This document shows, piece after piece, positions 4,986 through 8,034 of a stretch of 8,034 bases of DNA. The notes below the pieces were generated by a model. It saw only the letters and a list, made by a program, of their open reading frames with translations. It was not told where the DNA came from and did no database searches. The position numbers and the translations under genes were made by a program. The stretch comes from Candidatus Sericytochromatia bacterium. GTDB taxonomy: Bacteria; Cyanobacteriota; Sericytochromatia; UBA7694. The stretch's first letter is position 1. Each line of letters begins with the position of its first letter. The stretch spans positions 1 to 8,034 of the forward strand of contig CAJYHH010000983.1 in the NCBI GenBank assembly GCA_913773825.1, in the 5' to 3' direction.

Positions 4986-6152
4986 TTACCACTTACTACG
5001 GGCTTTAAGTGAGCGCAAAAAGGTTTTGCTGCGCACCGAAGCTGGAATGGTAGAAGGTGTCAGGTGAAGCAATTGCTCCATCGGTTTATAACGCTTGATC
5101 AATTCATTGAGATCTTTGATGGGATCAAACTTTTTGCGTTTGAGCAGTGTTTTAAAGACCTGAGCAGCTTGTTCGGGGTATTTTTCAAACATCCGTTTAA
5201 ACGGCATTGAAGAAATATGTGGGTCTTCAAGATAGGCGTTAAGAATCTGCTTGTAGTTTTTAATCCGCTTAAAGTCCGGTCGGCTAAAAATGTCTTGAAA
5301 GCGACCATAGCGCAGCAAAAACACCATCCCTTCTGTTTTATCATAAATCACGCCAATATCAGGCTCTTGCTGAAGATTGTCTAAAAACTCAAAGTGGGGG
5401 GGTAAAGGCGGCTGATGGTAGCGATCCTGAAAGACTTTGGCAATTGTGTTGCCTTCCTGCTGCTTTTTTTGAAAAAAGCGGTAGTGGTAAAATTCTTTCA
5501 TTTTTTCTTCGAGTTCGCGCCCACCCAGAATAATCTCGTCATCGCCAAAAAAGGTCACAAAGTCGTGATGCTCTTCTTGCTGGATTTTATAGGCCATTTC
5601 AATCCGTTCAATATTATCAATAAAGGCCATTCTGGGATGCTGCAGCTGGATCTCAGCCACCAGCTCATAGATTTCATTTTTTTTGCGCGTCGGAATTTTA
5701 TCAATCACACCCGTAAACATATGATAGTCCTGATGCGGCAACAGTCTGGCGGCAATATATTCCCCTTTTTCAAGCAACAGGGGCTCAGTTGGATTACCGG
5801 CTACGGTGTAGACCACATCATTAACCAGATTCATCATTTCAAAATGATTGCCAGGCAGATGATTGCGAATGTGAAAAATCCCGTGAATCACAATTCCCCA
5901 TTGTTCAGCTAACTGAATATCCGCTTGATCGGGGCAGTTTTCAATAAAATGAGACAAAACAGTACGGTTGTCTTCCAGGCAGTGCTCCAGCACAAACCAG
6001 TCCTGGAGCGCGGCTTCAATATCCGATGTAAACTCACCGTTGGCCTGAATCTGTTCTTTAATATTTTCGTAAGCTGGCGCAAACTGGCTCAGGCCATATT
6101 CCAGCAATCTTGTTTTGACCTGATAGGCGCGTTTAATCAAAGATACGCTCAT
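4986..6152 (-). CDS. uncharacterised 388-residue protein, resembles SEC-C-associated proteins without the SEC-C motif
   Basis: The start ATG has AAGGA seven bases upstream. There is no signal peptide or membrane helix; the protein is probably cytoplasmic, mixed alpha/beta, with a basic C-terminus (KTFLRSLKARSKW, 376-388). Residues about 50-155 (DWFVLEH, then KGEYIAARLLPHQDYHMFTGVIDKIP near 129-154) and about 264-345 (IGVIYDKTEGMVFLLRYGRF, then FKRMFEKYPEQAAQVFKTLLKRKKFD) resemble, from memory, proteins of Firmicutes that often end in a Cys-rich zinc-binding SEC-C motif. No CxC...CC cluster is present here. I know of no established biochemical role for this type. The gene lies 106 bp downstream of murE on the same strand and could be partly co-transcribed, though it has its own candidate promoter. 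The coding call is firm; the family resemblance is tentative. Confidence 0.85.
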   Translation of the reverse strand: MSVSLIKRAYQVKTRLLEYGLSQFAPAYENIKEQIQANGEFTSDIEAALQDWFVLEHCLEDNRTVLSHFIENCPDQADIQLAEQWGIVIHGIFHIRNHLPGNHFEMMNLVNDVVYTVAGNPTEPLLLEKGEYIAARLLPHQDYHMFTGVIDKIPTRKKNEIYELVAEIQLQHPRMAFIDNIERIEMAYKIQQEEHHDFVTFFGDDEIILGGRELEEKMKEFYHYRFFQKKQQEGNTIAKVFQDRYHQPPLPPHFEFLDNLQQEPDIGVIYDKTEGMVFLLRYGRFQDIFSRPDFKRIKNYKQILNAYLEDPHISSMPFKRMFEKYPEQAAQVFKTLLKRKKFDPIKDLNELIKRYKPMEQLLHLTPSTIPASVRSKTFLRSLKARSKW

Positions 6153-6171
6153 GTCAGTTTCCTTTATCTTG

Positions 6172-6199
6172 AGTATCGAGTCACTTGAGTCATTGTCAG
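6172..6199 (-). promoter_or_regulatory. candidate promoter of the 388-residue gene
   Basis: On the minus strand CTGACA (6199-6194) and GATACT (6177-6172) are 16 bases apart, matching five and four of six consensus bases. The transcript would start about 12-15 bases before the AAGGA site. The same stretch has CTTGAGT twice on the plus strand (6169-6175 and 6184-6190), 15 bp apart. No convincing murE terminator was seen in this 106-bp gap; a 6-bp stem (TTTAAG/CTTAAA) lacks a T-run. Confidence 0.4.
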
Positions 6200-6258
6200 C
6201 ATGATTTTTGCACCTTTAAGTTGAGCCCTTAAAACTATCTTAGCGTCCAATTTGGCAT

Positions 6259-7737
6259 TTAGTGCTGAGCTAAATAGTTACGGGCTACTTCACGGTCATC
6301 AAAGTGAAGCGTCTGATTACCAATAATCTGGTAATTTTCATGGCCTTTACCCGCAATCAGCACCACGTCTCCTTCAGCAGCAGCTTGAATCGCTGCTTCA
6401 ATGGCAGTGCGGCGATCAGGTTGAATATGGGCAAGCTCAGGCCGTTTTAAACCCGCCACAATTTCTTGAATGATGATGTCAGGATTTTCTGATCGGGGAT
6501 TGTCAGAGGTGATATAGACATCATCGGCCAAAGTCTCTGCTGCAGCTGCCATTAATGGGCGTTTGCCCTTGTCGCGATCACCCCCACAGCCAAAGACAAC
6601 TCTGACTTTACCGGGCGTAAACTGTCTGACGGCTTTAAGGGCGTTTTCAAGACTATCAGAGGTATGGGCATAGTCGACATAGACCGCAAAGGAATGGCCA
6701 TCAGCTGAGACCCGTTCTAAACGACCGGGAACACCGCTAATCGCCTCAAGTGCCGGGATGCTGGTTTCTAAGGGCAAATCCAGGCCAAGAGCTGTACCCA
6801 GGGCTGCAAGCGCATTATGAACATTATAACGACCAGGCAGACGCAGCTTAACCGGATAATTTTTGCTCTGCCAGCGCAAGTTAAAGCTGACGCCTTCGCG
6901 ATCAAAGTGTAGGTCGCTGGCATCTAAATCTGCGCCAGACTGAATGCCATAGGTAATGACGCGCGTGCCGGTTTTGTCCCAGCTGGCCTGAGCAAACTGC
7001 TCCCAGCGAGGGTCGTCACGATTAATCACCGCTACACCACCGGGTTTTAGGCAGCGGCTAAACAAGAGTGCTTTGGCTTCAGCATAAGCATCCATGGTCT
7101 GGTGATAGTCCAGATGATCCTGTGTCAGATTGGTAAAAACCGCCACTTCGTAATAAATGGCATCCAGGCGATGCTGTTCAAGCGCATGGGAAGAACACTC
7201 CATCGCGACTGCCTGCACACCGGCCTTGCGCATCTGGTTAAGCATGCTGTGAAGCTCTGGAGGAAAAGGCGTTGTGTACTGGCCAGGCAGCGTAACATCC
7301 CCATAGCCCGCCCCAAGTGTTCCGATCCAGCCCGTGCTGAGCTGGAGTTTTTTTAGCAGTTCACTGACCAGATGGGCGGTTGTGGTTTTGCCGTTAGTGC
7401 CGGTAATGCCGATCATGCGCATCTGATTGGCCGGGCGCCGATAAAAATTTGCTGAAAGCTGGGCTAACATTGCGCGGGGATTTTCACAGGTTAGCCAGAG
7501 GCCGAGTTCTTTGACTTTGTCACTTTGATTCTTTAGCCAGTCTTGGCGACAGACAATGGCTGCGGCCCCCTGATAAAGCGCAGAGGGAATATGATCGTGA
7601 CCGTCACTGTGGGTACCGCTAACGGCAACGTATAAATCTCCCGCTTTAACGAGTCGGGAATCATATCGAATTGCTTGAATATCGGGATTGGCATCGGTGC
7701 TGAGACCGAGTCCCTGAATCAGTTGTTGCAGCTGCAT
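6259..7737 (-). CDS. murE: UDP-N-acetylmuramoyl-L-alanyl-D-glutamate--2,6-diaminopimelate ligase MurE
   Basis: This is the cytoplasmic ATP-dependent ligase that adds the third stem residue to UDP-MurNAc-L-Ala-D-Glu in peptidoglycan synthesis. At 492 residues it matches E. coli MurE (495). Domains in order: UDP-substrate domain (about 1-100, with YDSR at 25-28), Mur ligase ATPase core (about 108-310) with the P-loop GTNGKTT (113-119), TTP at 155-157, MECSSHAL (179-186) and the Lys expected to be carbamylated, K222 in YAEAKALL. The C-terminal domain (about 335-492) has VDYAHT (354-359), GCGGDRDKGKRP (383-394), DNPR (412-415) and GKGHE (463-467). DNPR is the hallmark of enzymes taking meso-diaminopimelate rather than L-lysine. 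The start is ATG 7737 with a weak AGG site upstream; an in-frame GTG 18 codons earlier adds non-conserved residues. The position is odd: no murF, mraY or ftsI adjoins it. Confidence 0.98.
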   Translation of the reverse strand: MQLQQLIQGLGLSTDANPDIQAIRYDSRLVKAGDLYVAVSGTHSDGHDHIPSALYQGAAAIVCRQDWLKNQSDKVKELGLWLTCENPRAMLAQLSANFYRRPANQMRMIGITGTNGKTTTAHLVSELLKKLQLSTGWIGTLGAGYGDVTLPGQYTTPFPPELHSMLNQMRKAGVQAVAMECSSHALEQHRLDAIYYEVAVFTNLTQDHLDYHQTMDAYAEAKALLFSRCLKPGGVAVINRDDPRWEQFAQASWDKTGTRVITYGIQSGADLDASDLHFDREGVSFNLRWQSKNYPVKLRLPGRYNVHNALAALGTALGLDLPLETSIPALEAISGVPGRLERVSADGHSFAVYVDYAHTSDSLENALKAVRQFTPGKVRVVFGCGGDRDKGKRPLMAAAAETLADDVYITSDNPRSENPDIIIQEIVAGLKRPELAHIQPDRRTAIEAAIQAAAEGDVVLIAGKGHENYQIIGNQTLHFDDREVARNYLAQH

Positions 7738-7750
7738 CGAAGACCTGTGA

Positions 7751-7777
7751 ATTAAATGAGAGTAAATGTGAGTAAAT
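7751..7777. repeat. three AWTAAAT motifs with exact 10-bp period ahead of murE
   Basis: ATTAAAT (7751-7757), AGTAAAT (7761-7767) and AGTAAAT (7771-7777) recur with 10-bp steps; the bases between are GAG and GTG. The array lies 14-40 bp upstream of the murE ATG, in the probable leader or core promoter. Helical phasing suits either a regulator binding one DNA face or intrinsic bending. Confidence 0.65.
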
Positions 7778-7877
7778 AAGCGAAGGCACACAGTATGCTA
7801 ACAGAGGCAGCAAAGATGGGCTAGAAGCTAGCTGGACACCTAGCGGTGCCGTTATGGGTGCTGAGTAGTGAGTTTTG

Positions 7878-7898
7878 GGTGAAAGATCGGTGAAAGAT
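7878..7898. repeat. 10-bp direct repeat GGTGAAAGAT x2
   Basis: GGTGAAAGAT occurs at 7878-7887 and 7889-7898, 11 bp apart. It lies in the spacer between the divergent murE and the right-edge gene, about 90-110 bp upstream of the latter. Two identical sites one helical turn apart could be a tandem operator or a slippage product. Confidence 0.6.
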
Positions 7899-7953
7899 TA
7901 AATACAGATCAAGCTTTCTGCTGCCTGTGAGAGTGTAAGTTAAGTGGTGTAAA

Positions 7954-7985
7954 CCTCCAAAGCCGTTAAGATAAAGGCAAGGAGG
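7954..7985 (+). promoter_or_regulatory. Shine-Dalgarno sequence able to pair with an upstream CCTCC
   Basis: CCTCC (7954-7958) can pair with GGAGG (7981-7985), the core of the ribosome binding site four bases before ATG 7990. A second pairing, GCC (7962-7964) with GGC (7976-7978), lies inside, separated by an AAA/AA internal loop and closing an 11-base loop. If the transcript begins upstream of 7954, this could limit ribosome access. The total stem is short (8 bp in two blocks), so the effect is uncertain. Confidence 0.35.
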
Positions 7986-7989
7986 AAGT

Positions 7990-8034
7990 ATGGACGACGA
8001 AAAGAAAGCCCTGATTCATGAGCTGGTGAAAGTG
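7990..8034 (+). CDS. start of a gene of unknown function (first 15 codons only)
   Basis: ATG 7990 follows a near-perfect AAGGAGG Shine-Dalgarno sequence (7979-7985) with a short four-base spacer. The visible peptide is MDDEKKALIHELVKV: acidic then basic residues with an amphipathic helical pattern and no signal peptide. The frame is open to the window edge. It is divergent from murE, 252 bp away. Fifteen residues are too few to assign a family. Confidence 0.75.
   Translation, partial: MDDEKKALIHELVKV

Noticed and set aside
5415..6188. Plus-strand frames of 165 and 87 codons
   Set aside because: They are antisense shadows of the 388-residue gene; their sequences have no family features and no ribosome binding sites.
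7102..7356. Frames of 84 and 63 codons on either strand
   Set aside because: Both fall within murE, whose own frame carries all the family motifs.
7738..7791. GTG start giving a MurE 18 residues longer
   Set aside because: The extra residues are encoded by the 10-bp-period repeat region and do not resemble MurE; the ATG start gives the usual family length.
7821..7843. Three CTAG tetranucleotides within 23 bp
   Set aside because: CTAG is rare in many genomes, but spacing is irregular (7 and 12 bp) and no larger motif is shared.

Overview
The window reads as a bacterial chromosome segment of moderate GC content: dense coding, strong AGGAG-type ribosome binding sites, occasional TTG starts, and a textbook rho-independent terminator. 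The most diagnostic gene is a complete murE whose DNPR motif points to meso-diaminopimelate peptidoglycan. It is not flanked by ftsI, murF or mraY as in most dcw clusters. The other genes resemble families from different phyla: a YfdX-type exported protein (best known in Proteobacteria), a Bacteroidota-style single-domain response regulator, and a protein resembling those that carry SEC-C motifs in Firmicutes. I therefore do not name a phylum. Scattered mur genes would suit a cyanobacterium-related non-photosynthetic lineage, but that is only a guess.

Layout, left to right. At 2-1708 (minus strand) is the N-terminal 569 codons of a large, probably cytoplasmic protein with NHL-like beta-propeller blades; its C-terminus lies off the left edge. 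A 445-bp spacer with short tandem repeats separates it from the divergent yfdX-like gene at 2154-2858 (plus), which ends at a perfect hairpin terminator. Convergent to it is an orphan CheY-like response regulator at 3059-3430 (minus), whose stop codon lies inside a 12-bp tandem duplication. About 620 bp of AT-rich non-coding DNA follows, rich in dyads and phased repeats. It leads to a small TPR/coiled-coil protein at 4053-4979 (plus). That gene meets, stop to stop with 6 bp between, an uncharacterised 388-residue protein at 4986-6152 (minus). murE (6259-7737, minus) lies upstream of that gene on the same strand. A 252-bp divergent spacer separates murE from the first 15 codons of another gene at 7990 (plus).

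No pathway links these genes visibly. The likely transcription units are single genes, or at most murE plus the 388-residue gene. I see no mobile element, CRISPR array, tRNA or rRNA. The most unusual material is non-coding. The three longest spacers carry short direct repeats spaced close to one or two DNA helical turns, among them a pair of 11-bp palindromes ahead of the TPR gene. The right-edge gene has a Shine-Dalgarno sequence that can pair with an upstream CCTCC. I found no convincing new multi-gene system; the regulatory DNA and the uncharacterised proteins are the parts worth a second look.
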